Source of the DNA: an uncultured Acidaminococcus sp.
GTDB taxonomy: Bacteria; Bacillota_C; Negativicutes; Acidaminococcales; Acidaminococcaceae
Length of the DNA stretch: 12,043 nucleotides
Reading direction: 5' to 3'
NCBI GenBank assembly: GCA_900314165.1
Contig: OMUE01000224.1
Coordinates: 1-12,043 of the forward strand
The translations under genes were made by a program, and so were the position numbers. Below the pieces are notes generated by a model. That model worked only from the letters and a program-made list of their open reading frames with translations. It was not told the origin of the DNA and made no database searches. The stretch's first letter is position 1. Every line of letters begins with the position of its first letter. Of the stretch, positions 1 through 6,228 are shown in pieces.

Positions 1-825
1 CTGTATACCCTGTTGTACATAGCCTATAACGCGTTCTTTGCCCGGGACTGGAGCCTGCTGGCACCTGATCAGATTGCCTTTGCCCTGTTCTTCGGCACAG
101 GGGAATACCACATCTACTTCCTGGTGCTGCTGTTGTGGTTCTATCTGCTGTTTCCCTTGTGGCGGCTGCTTATGAAGGCCATGGAGCACATAGGGCTGAA
201 AATCGCCCTGCCCATCCTGTTTGCAGCCCAGGTGGCCCTGTACCAGTTCAGCTTCCATTTCTGGGTATATCCCAAATGGATTGCTGCTTCCCCCATCCTA
301 CTGAATCTGTGCAATTACCGGCTGAACTATTTCTGCTTCTTCTACCTGTTCATCTTCATGCTGGGTGGCGTCATTGCCCGGCACTATGATAGCTTCCAGA
401 GGCTCATTACGGAACACCGGAAAGCTCTCATAGCGTTTTTCCTGGCCAGTGCCGGCACGAATACGTTCATCTTCTACCGTTGGACAAACCTGTGGGGTAT
501 GCCCTATGAGAACACCATCAACTACCTGCAGCAGCTGAGTCTTCCTGGTTTGGTGTACACTATAGCCTCTGTGCTGTGTTTTTCCAGCCTGCTGGCTACG
601 GAAAACTATCCTTTCAAGACAGCTCTGAAACGCATGTCCGACCGGAGTTTCGTCATCTACCTGATTCACCCCTTCTTTATCGACCAGCTGAGCCTGCTGA
701 TTATAAGGAAAATGGGCGGTCTGGAGTCTTTTCCCCAGCCGTTATTCTATTGCCTGATCCTGGGCATCTCGTACGTGCTGGCAGAGGGGTGGCATGCTTG
801 GAATAAGCGAAGAGAGAAGAGATAA
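1..825 (+). CDS. Acyltransferase-3 family membrane protein, 5'-truncated by window edge
   Basis: The reading frame is open from the first base (LYTLLYIAYN...), so the true start lies to the left and about 274 C-terminal residues are visible. The protein is strongly hydrophobic, with roughly seven or eight membrane segments. It carries hallmarks of the acyltransferase-3 (OafA/YiaH-like) family: a HIYFLVLLLWFYLLFPLW segment resembling the family's middle helix, and near the C-terminus SDRSFVIYLIHPFF, which matches the family's 'sF.iYLiH' helix. Members move acyl groups, often acetyl or succinyl, onto cell-surface glycans or lipids; the substrate cannot be read here. The catalytic N-terminal His region is outside the window. 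The tail NKRREKR is encoded inside the left arm of the 802-886 repeat, so the repeat has probably shaped the C-terminus. It is convergent with the binding-protein gene at 887-2539. Confidence 0.82.
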   Translation: MYTLLYIAYNAFFARDWSLLAPDQIAFALFFGTGEYHIYFLVLLLWFYLLFPLWRLLMKAMEHIGLKIALPILFAAQVALYQFSFHFWVYPKWIAASPILLNLCNYRLNYFCFFYLFIFMLGGVIARHYDSFQRLITEHRKALIAFFLASAGTNTFIFYRWTNLWGMPYENTINYLQQLSLPGLVYTIASVLCFSSLLATENYPFKTALKRMSDRSFVIYLIHPFFIDQLSLLIIRKMGGLESFPQPLFYCLILGISYVLAEGWHAWNKRREKR

Positions 826-886
826 GAGCGAAGAGGTGTCTGCCAGGGGCACCTTTTCGCTCTTTACTCTTCGCTCTTCGCTTATT
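802..886. repeat. Palindromic heptamer-repeat element between convergent genes
   Basis: Two 37-nt arms (802-838 and 850-886) are inverted copies with 33 of 37 positions matching, separated by an 11-nt loop. Each arm is built from degenerate heptamers of the form AGAGCGA and ends in GGTG/CACC at the loop. The element covers the last codons and stop of the acyltransferase gene and ends directly against the stop codon (887-889) of the convergent binding-protein gene, filling the whole 61-nt gap. As RNA it would form a very long hairpin from either strand, so it may act as a two-way transcription block. The T-runs beside it are short (ATTTTA), so it is not a textbook intrinsic terminator. A shortened relative lies at 2641-2694. 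Confidence 0.85.
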
Positions 887-2539
887 TTACTTGAAATACC
901 ACTCATGGATATTGTCCAGGCTGCCGAACCAGTAGGGCTTGATACCGCCTACCAGATTTTTGTCCTGAATGATGAAGTCTTCTTCGCCGTACAGGTCGAT
1001 GTGGAACTGGTTTTCGGCCAGATACTTCTGGATGTCTTTATACATGGTGATCCGTTTGGCGCTATCCGCTTCCAAGGCTGCTTTGTTGAACATGTCCGTC
1101 AGCTTCGGATCATCCACATAGGACCAGTTGCCCAGGGACCCAGCCTGATACAGTCTTGCCCCGGAGTCCGGATCAGCCTGCATATCCATGCCACGGAGGG
1201 CAAAATCAAATTCCCCTTTTCTCACCTCTCCGATCAAGGTCGGGAAATCCATCTTTTGTTCTTTGATTTTCAGGCCGATGGCCCGCAGATTCTGTTCGAT
1301 AATATCGGCCGACTGTTCTCTGGGTACGTTGCCTACAGGAACCAGCAAGGTCAGTTCCCGGTTCAGATCAAAGCCGGATTTTTTCAGCAGTTCCTTAGCC
1401 TTTTCCGGATTGTATTCCGGGTTCAGGGCGTTGGGCTCAAAGGCGGGGCTGGCCTTCGTGTACACCGTGGGATTCACATAAGAATAGCCTTTGTAGATCT
1501 GATCCACAATCTGCTTCCGGTTGATGGCATAGCACAGGGCCAGACGGAAATCCTTGTTGAATTCCTTATGCTTGTTGTTGATTTCCATAACCTGTGGGTT
1601 CATGGAAGGCACGTTCTTGACAACCAGATGCTTTTCCTTCTTCAGCAGCTCCACATCCTTCATAGGCAGCTTGCCGATGCCATCGCCGCAGCTCATCTGT
1701 ACCTTGCCGGCTTTCAGGTCCACTACCATGTTCGTGCCATTCTGGATCTTCATGAAAATCGTCTTCAGTTTCGGTTTGCCCCGGAAATATTCCTCGTTGG
1801 CCGCAAATTCCAGGTGGTCGTTTGCAACATGCTTCACCAGTTTGTACGGACCATTGAATACAGCCGGTTTATTGGCCTCCTGGGCAGCACTGATTTTCGT
1901 GGGATCCAGCTTTTCGTAAATATGTTTCGGCACATAGAGAATGTTGAAGCCCACTTTTTCTTTTACATAGTTCTCATCCAGAGGAACTTTGCATTTGAAT
2001 TCCAGGGTATAATCATCAATCTTCTTCAGTCCGGAAATAGTCTTTACGCCCTCAGCCAGCTTGCCGTTGTCCTTTACCCCTTCGATAAACTTGAAGTACT
2101 GGTTCCAATAGGTTTCCACTTTCGGGTTCGCATACAGGTTCAGGGAGAAGATGATATCGTCCACCGTAAAGGGCTTGCCATCCGTCCACTTGGCCTTCTT
2201 GTTCAGCTTGACCGTATAGGTCTGCTTATCCTTCGTAGTAAAGCTTTCCGCCAGATGGTTGGAAAACTTATTGGCTTCCGGCTCCCCTAACAGGGAATCA
2301 AACATCATGCGGACGGCCATCTGGGCCGTAGTATCCGTAGCAGATACCGGGTTCAAAGTCTTTGGGGCATTGGTGGAAGCCATGGTCAGTACCTGTTTCT
2401 TGCTGCCGCTGCCACTGCTCTCCTTGGAAGCCGTCTTAGTGCCGCCTCCGCAGCCTGCCATAAATAGTGAAGCACCAACCATTGCTACGGCCGCTGCTTT
2501 TGCCCAGGAATTTCTGTAGAGTCCATTAAAAATCCCCAT
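887..2539 (-). CDS. Oligopeptide/dipeptide-type ABC transporter substrate-binding lipoprotein (SBP family 5)
   Basis: 550 residues, typical for OppA/DppA-class binding proteins. The N-terminus is a lipoprotein signal peptide: hydrophobic stretch from about residue 12, then FMAGC with the lipidated Cys at 30, followed by a Gly/Ser/Lys-rich tether. The mature part has family-5 features: LTMASTNAPKTLNPVSATDT at the start of the fold, AESFTTKDKQTYTVKLNKKAKWTDGKPFTVDDIIFSL, and later FRLALCYAINRKQIVDQIYKGY and NPEYNPEKAKELLKKSGFD. It should bind peptides, or possibly a metal or opine ligand, outside the membrane. The start is the ATG at 2537-2539, preceded by GAGGGGAG with 6 nt spacing. It has its own promoter (2589-2617) and no permease or ATPase gene beside it, so it probably serves a transporter encoded elsewhere. 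Ligand specificity is not determinable by eye. Confidence 0.9.
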   Translation of the reverse strand: MGIFNGLYRNSWAKAAAVAMVGASLFMAGCGGGTKTASKESSGSGSKKQVLTMASTNAPKTLNPVSATDTTAQMAVRMMFDSLLGEPEANKFSNHLAESFTTKDKQTYTVKLNKKAKWTDGKPFTVDDIIFSLNLYANPKVETYWNQYFKFIEGVKDNGKLAEGVKTISGLKKIDDYTLEFKCKVPLDENYVKEKVGFNILYVPKHIYEKLDPTKISAAQEANKPAVFNGPYKLVKHVANDHLEFAANEEYFRGKPKLKTIFMKIQNGTNMVVDLKAGKVQMSCGDGIGKLPMKDVELLKKEKHLVVKNVPSMNPQVMEINNKHKEFNKDFRLALCYAINRKQIVDQIYKGYSYVNPTVYTKASPAFEPNALNPEYNPEKAKELLKKSGFDLNRELTLLVPVGNVPREQSADIIEQNLRAIGLKIKEQKMDFPTLIGEVRKGEFDFALRGMDMQADPDSGARLYQAGSLGNWSYVDDPKLTDMFNKAALEADSAKRITMYKDIQKYLAENQFHIDLYGEEDFIIQDKNLVGGIKPYWFGSLDNIHEWYFK

Positions 2540-2588
2540 AATAATCTCCCCTCATTTGCTTTAGTATAGTAGTGCAATACATAGCTAT

Positions 2589-2617
2589 AGTATAGGAGAG
2601 TTGGTGGGGAATGTCAA
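2589..2617 (-). promoter_or_regulatory. Sigma-A-type promoter of the family-5 binding-protein gene
   Basis: On the minus strand, TTGACA (2612-2617) is followed by a 17-nt spacer and TATACT (2589-2594). The predicted start near 2582 gives a short leader of roughly 40 nt before the ATG at 2539. The bases after the -35 read TTCCCC, resembling the other two promoters in the window (3829-3857 and 6229-6257). Confidence 0.8.
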
Positions 2618-2640
2618 ATGGAAGACTTGGATATAGCGAT

Positions 2641-2694
2641 AGAGCGAAGAGCGAAGAGCAAAGAGTGAAGAGCGAAGAGGCGCCTGCGGCGGGC
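2641..2694. repeat. Truncated copy of the AGAGCGA heptamer repeat
   Basis: Five tandem heptamers (2641-2675: AGAGCGA twice, then AGAGCAA, AGAGTGA, AGAGCGA) run into AGAGG and a GC-rich stretch GGCGCCTGCGGCGGGC. Aligned to the 802-886 element, the heptamer arm and the first 16 nt of the GGTGTCTGCC-type centre correspond, but the opposite arm is missing. It lies between the metQ1 terminator and the promoter of the binding-protein gene. Confidence 0.8.
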
Positions 2695-2715
2695 TAGGTA
2701 GTCAGCCTAGCTGAC

Positions 2716-2756
2716 AAAAAAGAAGAGCCGCTGTCTGTGTGACAGTGGCTCTTCTT
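2716..2756 (-). terminator. Rho-independent terminator of metQ1
   Basis: Arms 2720-2735 and 2741-2756 form a 16-bp stem with one G-T pair and a 5-nt loop. On the minus strand it is followed by a run of T's (complement of 2716-2721). It begins 4 nt after the metQ1 stop codon. A small separate palindrome, GTCAGC-CTA-GCTGAC, lies just beyond at 2701-2715. Confidence 0.93.
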
Positions 2757-2760
2757 GGTA

Positions 2761-3594
2761 TTACCATGCGGGTTCCAGGTCGCCTTTGGCAAATTTGATG
2801 ATGTAGTCTTTAATAGGCTGGCTTTGGAAGATCTTTACGAATTTCTTGTAGGTCGGATTATCCTTGTCTTCTTCCCGGGCAGCGATGATGTTTACGTACG
2901 GAGACGTATTGTCTTCCTTGCCGATGACTTTATCCGCTTTCAGGCCGGCGGATTTCGCATAGCCGGCATTGATGACGGAAGCAGCCGTATCATCCAGGCT
3001 GCGGGGCAGCTGGGCAGCTTCCAATTCCATGATTTTCAGGTGTTTCGGATTTTCCGTAATATCGCCAACGGTCAGTTCCGTAGGTTTCACGTCTGCTTTT
3101 ACCTTCAGGAGGCCCAGCTTGCTGAGCATCAGGATAGCCCGGCCACCGTTGGAAGGATCGTTAGGGATAGCGATGGTGTCCCCGTCTTTGATTTGTTTGA
3201 TGTCTTTGATCTTATTAGAGAACAGGCGCAGCGGAGCCAGATAGGTTTTGCCGATGCTGACCAGCTTCGTGCCGTTCTTCTTATTGTAAGCCATCAGGAA
3301 CGGTTCATGTTGGAAGGAGTTCAGGTCGATTTCCTTCTGGGCCAGGGCCGTATCAGGAGTCACGTAGTCGGAGAAGGTCTTCAGCTCTACAGTCAGGCCC
3401 TGCTTGGCGGCTTCCTTCTTCACTTCCTCCATAATCTGTTCAGAGTACCCGGGAGTGATCCCTACAGTAATCTTCGTCTTTTCCTTCGGAGCAGCGGCCT
3501 TCTTTTCTTCCTTTTTCGTGTCGCCGCAGCCTGCGGCCAGCCCTGCTACAGTCAGTACTGCCAATGTGCTTACGATCCACTTTTTCAATTTCAT
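2761..3594 (-). CDS. metQ: MetQ-type methionine-binding lipoprotein (paralogue 1)
   Basis: 277 residues, the normal size for the NlpA/MetQ lipoprotein family, the extracytoplasmic binding component of the MetNIQ methionine ABC importer. The signal peptide MKLKKWIVSTLAVLTVAG ends in LAAGC (Cys 23), followed by a Lys/Glu/Ala tether. Family signatures visible are ITVGITPGYSEQIMEEVKKE, DYVTPDTALAQKEIDLNSFQH, AIPNDPSNGGRAILML and the C-terminal LEPAW. The start is ATG 3592-3594, with AAAGGAAGA 6 nt upstream. It is about 85% identical to the protein at 5200-6033 (about 41 differences counted by eye, mostly conservative). Unlike that paralogue its leader has no SAM riboswitch; a 109-bp repeat sits there instead. 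No metN or metI is nearby. Methionine is the likely ligand, but a related amino acid is possible given the duplication. Confidence 0.92.
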   Translation of the reverse strand: MKLKKWIVSTLAVLTVAGLAAGCGDTKKEEKKAAAPKEKTKITVGITPGYSEQIMEEVKKEAAKQGLTVELKTFSDYVTPDTALAQKEIDLNSFQHEPFLMAYNKKNGTKLVSIGKTYLAPLRLFSNKIKDIKQIKDGDTIAIPNDPSNGGRAILMLSKLGLLKVKADVKPTELTVGDITENPKHLKIMELEAAQLPRSLDDTAASVINAGYAKSAGLKADKVIGKEDNTSPYVNIIAAREEDKDNPTYKKFVKIFQSQPIKDYIIKFAKGDLEPAW

Positions 3595-3657
3595 AATCCA
3601 TCTTCCTTTCTGAGTCCTAGTACGACTACCCGCAAATAACTTGCATATTGCACTAAC

Positions 3658-3766
3658 CCGTAGGGGTTTTCCAGAGGGGCTGCAGGCCCCGGCGGCAAAC
3701 CCGCATCCAGGCTATTCAACATTTTTAACGGGCGCACCGCCGCTACGCTCTGGGGCGCCCCTACGG
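3658..3766. repeat. 109-bp intergenic element with terminal inverted repeats, in the metQ1 leader
   Basis: The ends are perfect 9-bp inverted repeats, CCGTAGGGG (3658-3666) and CCCCTACGG (3758-3766); flanking TAAC/GTTA bases extend the match with one gap. Nested inside are a GGGGC/GCCCC hairpin (3676-3690), a GGGCGC/GCGCCC pair (3730-3735 with 3755-3760) and the palindrome GGGGCGCCCC (3752-3761). It codes for nothing visible. The layout resembles small non-autonomous repeats (REP or MITE-like), but no target-site duplication is clear. It would be transcribed as part of the roughly 230-nt untranslated leader of metQ1. Confidence 0.7.
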
Positions 3767-3828
3767 AGTTAAACGTGTAAGTTAATTATAATTTCCTATA
3801 CTAGGGTTCTGCTGATTAATTTGAACTC

Positions 3829-3857
3829 ATAATATACTAATTTACTAGGAATGTCAA
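3829..3857 (-). promoter_or_regulatory. Sigma-A-type promoter of metQ1
   Basis: On the minus strand, TTGACA (3852-3857) has exactly 17 nt before TATTAT (3829-3834), close to the ideal sigma-A promoter. The -35 box overlaps the TGA stop codon of the M20 gene (3854-3856). The predicted start near 3822 leaves a leader of about 230 nt containing the 3658-3766 element. It lets metQ1 be expressed independently of the riboswitch upstream of metQ2. Confidence 0.85.
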
Positions 3858-5182
3858 TATTCTTTCAGCAGCCGGGTGAAAAACTCCACACTGGCAGGCA
3901 GGGCATCCACGGGAATCTTCTCATTCACCTGGTGCATGCCGCCCCAGCGGTCGTCTCGCAGATACCCGCTGAAGAGCATCACGTTATCTGCAATGCGTTT
4001 GTAATAATGGCTGTCCGTGCCACCCAGGAACAAGAACGGCGCCACATGGACCTTATCCCCATACATGGCTTTCAAGACCTTTTCTGCCGTCTTGCAGATG
4101 TGGCTGTCCGGGCTGGAGGCTGGAAGAGGATCCTTGCCGGACACATGGCGGATCTGCACGCCTTCCGGCAGGAACTGCTTGAAGTATTCCATACAGCTGT
4201 CCACCGTATCCCCCTGCATGATGCGCACGCTCATTTGCGCCGTAGCATGACTGGGCAGGACGTTGGGCTGATTGCTGGCAGAAGACATGGTAAAGGCAAT
4301 GGTCGTGTGCAGCAGTGCATCCAAAGACGGATCATCCAGAGCCAGCTGGCACAATTCCTCCCAGTGCGCTTCCGGATCTTCATAAATCGCCTTGCGGTCC
4401 GCAGCTGCTGTAAACGCCGCACCTTGCAGTTGAGCTTTAGCCAGGGGCGTCAGCCGATAGGGGAACGGATGGGACTCTATAGCCACAATGGCTTTCGCTA
4501 CCGCTCCCAGGGCTGTACCACGGCCGGGCTTGCTGGAGTGGCCGCCGGCGCTGTCCTTATAGATTTCGTAATTCACCGGGCTTTTTTCTGCTAAACCGAT
4601 ATGGGCTACTACAGTCCCGTCTTTCTTCCTCTCAATTTCAGCGCCTTCGTCAACAACAGCCCCCAGATGGACACCTTTCTTTTCCAGATTGCGTGTCAGC
4701 TGCTCGCCGCCGTCCACATCGTTTTCCAAATAGACTTCTTCCGCAAAACCCAGAGAAATGTACAGGTCGTAGTCCGGCCGCCAGCCCTGAGCCAGAAGGC
4801 CATCTACAGCTTCCATTTCCGCCAACAGCAGGTGCTTGCAATCCGTGCTGCCACGGCCGCAGACACAGCCGTCAATGATTTCTCCACCAAAAGGCTCGAA
4901 CGTCCATTGGGAACGATCACCGGTTTCCACTACGTCCTGATGGCTCATGAGCAGCAGGGGTTGCTTAGCCGAGCCCGTCCCTTTCAGACAGAACTGCAGG
5001 CCTGCCTCCCCTACTTCGTCCACTTCCATAAGCTGGAAGATGTGGGGGTAGAATTCCCGCAAGACTTCATGGAGTTTTTCAAATTCCTTCCAGTCCACTT
5101 TGTGGATATCGGAATTTGAGATTGTCTTACATTGAATCAGCCGGGCAAGACGCCCGGCTAATTGTTGTTCCTGATTATGCAT
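3854..5182 (-). CDS. M20-family metallopeptidase/amidohydrolase (CPS1/PM20D1-like)
   Basis: 442 residues with the di-zinc M20 motifs in order: MSHQDVV (His81, Asp83), GRGSTDCK (bridging Asp114), FAEEVY (Glu148/Glu149, base and ligand), VVDEG (Asp178) and a C-terminal GGMHQVNEKIP (His417), after FLGGTDSHYY. The central KSPVNYEIYKDSAGGHSSKPG segment is the usual dimerisation/lid region. It has no signal peptide, so it acts in the cytoplasm. M20 enzymes cleave dipeptides, N-acyl amino acids or similar amides. The start is ATG 5180-5182, with GGAGGG at 5191-5196 in the 17-nt gap after metQ2, so it should be co-transcribed with metQ2 under SAM control. M20 hydrolases also sit beside metQ in streptococcal methionine-uptake loci. 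A role in freeing methionine from imported peptides or N-acyl-methionine is inference. Confidence 0.88.
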   Translation of the reverse strand: MHNQEQQLAGRLARLIQCKTISNSDIHKVDWKEFEKLHEVLREFYPHIFQLMEVDEVGEAGLQFCLKGTGSAKQPLLLMSHQDVVETGDRSQWTFEPFGGEIIDGCVCGRGSTDCKHLLLAEMEAVDGLLAQGWRPDYDLYISLGFAEEVYLENDVDGGEQLTRNLEKKGVHLGAVVDEGAEIERKKDGTVVAHIGLAEKSPVNYEIYKDSAGGHSSKPGRGTALGAVAKAIVAIESHPFPYRLTPLAKAQLQGAAFTAAADRKAIYEDPEAHWEELCQLALDDPSLDALLHTTIAFTMSSASNQPNVLPSHATAQMSVRIMQGDTVDSCMEYFKQFLPEGVQIRHVSGKDPLPASSPDSHICKTAEKVLKAMYGDKVHVAPFLFLGGTDSHYYKRIADNVMLFSGYLRDDRWGGMHQVNEKIPVDALPASVEFFTRLLKEY

Positions 5183-5199
5183 AGTTCAGACCCTCCGAA

Positions 5200-6033
5200 T
5201 CACCATGCAGGTTCCAGAGCACCTTTGGCGTTCTTCAGGATAAAGTCTTTGATAGGCTGAGTATGATAGATATCTACCAGCTTCTTGTAAGTAGGGTTAT
5301 CCTTGTCTTCCGGACGGGCAGCGATGATGTTCACGTACGGAGAAGTATTGTCTTCCTTGCCGATGACTTTGTCCAGAGGCAGGCCGGCAGATTTCGCATA
5401 GTCGGCGTTGATGACGGAAGCAGCCGTATCATCCAGGCTGCGGGGCAGCTGAGGAGCTTCCAGTTCAACAATCTTCAGGTGTTTCGGGTTTTCCGTAATA
5501 TCCCCAACAGTCAGTTCCGTAGGTTTCACATCGGTTTTCACTTTCAGCAGGCCCAATTTGCTCAGCATCAGGATAGCCCGACCGCCGTTAGAGGGGTCGT
5601 TAGGGATGGCTACGGTGTCCCCATCTTTCAGTTCTTTGATGTCTTTGATCTTGCTGGAGTACAGGCGCAGGGGAGCCAGGAAGGTCTTGCCGATGCTGAC
5701 CAGCTTCGTGCCGCTTTTCTTGTTGTAAGCAATCAGGAACGGTTCATGTTGGAAGGAGTTCACGTCGATATCCTTCTGAGCCAGAGCCGTATTCGGAGTC
5801 ACGTAGTCGGAGAACGTCTTGATTTCGATTTCCAGGCCTTTTTTAGCTGCTTCCTTCTTGACTTCTTCCATAATCTGTTCGGAGAAGCCGGGAGTGGTCC
5901 CTACGACGATCTTCGTCTTTTCCTTGGGAGCAGCGGCTTTCTTTTCTTCCTTCTTCGTGTCGCCGCAGCCTGCTGCCAGCCCTGCTACAGTGACCAGCGT
6001 CAAAGCCCCAACAATCCATTTCTTTACGTTCAT
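5200..6033 (-). CDS. metQ: MetQ-type methionine-binding lipoprotein (paralogue 2), SAM-riboswitch controlled
   Basis: 277 residues from the ATG at 6031-6033. I prefer this over a GTG at 6055-6057, because AAAGGAAGA (6040-6048) sits 6 nt upstream of the ATG exactly as in the paralogue, and the protein then starts MNVKKWIV, a normal lipoprotein signal. The lipobox is LAAGC (Cys 23). MetQ/NlpA signatures are VVGTTPGFSEQIMEEVKKE, DYVTPNTALAQKDIDVNSFQH, IPNDPSNGGRAILML and LEPAW. It should bind methionine outside the membrane and deliver it to a MetNI transporter, which is not encoded in this window. The SAM-I riboswitch in its leader independently supports a methionine role. It is followed 17 nt later by the M20 hydrolase gene. 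Confidence 0.95.
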   Translation of the reverse strand: MNVKKWIVGALTLVTVAGLAAGCGDTKKEEKKAAAPKEKTKIVVGTTPGFSEQIMEEVKKEAAKKGLEIEIKTFSDYVTPNTALAQKDIDVNSFQHEPFLIAYNKKSGTKLVSIGKTFLAPLRLYSSKIKDIKELKDGDTVAIPNDPSNGGRAILMLSKLGLLKVKTDVKPTELTVGDITENPKHLKIVELEAPQLPRSLDDTAASVINADYAKSAGLPLDKVIGKEDNTSPYVNIIAARPEDKDNPTYKKLVDIYHTQPIKDFILKNAKGALEPAW

Positions 6034-6039
6034 AGTACA

Positions 6040-6048
6040 TCTTCCTTT
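6040..6048 (-). promoter_or_regulatory. Ribosome binding site deciding the metQ2 start
   Basis: On the minus strand AAAGGAAGA lies 6 nt before the ATG at 6033, an arrangement identical to metQ1 (3601-3609). The alternative GTG start at 6057 lies upstream of it and would place the site inside the coding region, so the ATG is the better start. Confidence 0.8.
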
Positions 6049-6069
6049 CTGCGTCACCGAAAACTAGCG

Positions 6070-6101
6070 AAAAGAAAAACGTCATCCTTTCAGATGACGT
6101 T
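6070..6101 (-). terminator. Regulated terminator of the SAM riboswitch (expression platform)
   Basis: On the minus strand a perfect 9-bp stem, AACGTCATC (6093-6101) with GATGACGTT (6078-6086), has a 6-nt loop and is followed by TTTCTTTT. The 5' arm plus two loop bases, TCATCTG (6091-6097), can instead pair with CAGATGA (complement of 6118-6124), which contains the 3' strand of riboswitch helix P1. This is the classic switch: SAM bound, P1 closed, terminator forms; SAM absent, antiterminator forms. It may also stop read-through from the ribF operon. Confidence 0.92.
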
Positions 6102-6117
6102 AATCAGCTTGAAGCGT

Positions 6118-6209
6118 TCATCTGTCAGGTTTCCCTGTTGGAATTGGCACCTTCCCGATGGGGGTTGCCGCAGCTTCATCGGGCCAAATCCCTCAACTGC
6201 TCTCGATGA
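6118..6209 (-). promoter_or_regulatory. SAM-I (S-box) riboswitch aptamer
   Basis: On the minus strand the S-box core motifs appear in order: P1 5' strand TCATC (6205-6209) followed by GAGAGC; GAGGGATTTGGCCC (6181-6194); GATGAA; GGCAACC (6163-6169); AAGGTGCCAATTCC (6140-6153); a P4 hairpin CAGG-GAAA-CCTG (6126-6137); and the P1 3' strand GATGA (6118-6122). These match the conserved SAM-I architecture, including the kink-turn/pseudoknot core and the joining region that contacts SAM. With the terminator at 6070-6101 it predicts transcriptional shut-off of metQ2 and the M20 gene when S-adenosylmethionine is plentiful. Confidence 0.97.
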
Positions 6210-6228
6210 CTTATTTAATTATGTATAC

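Noticed and set aside
794..2290. Long open frame of 498 codons on the plus strand
   Set aside because: It lies antisense to the well-supported family-5 binding protein, has no ribosome binding site and no recognisable domain; it is a mirror of the real gene.
2641..2675. CRISPR-like tandem repeats
   Set aside because: Units are 7 nt with no spacers and no cas genes nearby; this is a simple heptamer tract.
2755..3639. Plus-strand open frame opposite metQ1, with a similar one at 5263-6240 opposite metQ2
   Set aside because: Both mirror conserved MetQ coding sequence, and their mutual similarity merely reflects the paralogous genes beneath; the second also runs through the riboswitch.
2570..3657. 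Shared 10-mer TAGTGCAATA near the starts of the two lipoprotein genes (about 2570 plus strand, about 3650 minus strand)
   Set aside because: Opposite orientation relative to the genes, and many shared 10-mers are expected by chance in 12 kb.
3658..3766. Intrinsic terminator for the M20 gene
   Set aside because: Hairpins are GC-rich, but none is followed by a T-run on the minus strand, and the element lies downstream of the metQ1 promoter.
6055..6057. GTG as the start of metQ2
   Set aside because: It would add eight residues before the signal peptide and put the ribosome binding site inside the gene; the paralogue supports the ATG at 6033.
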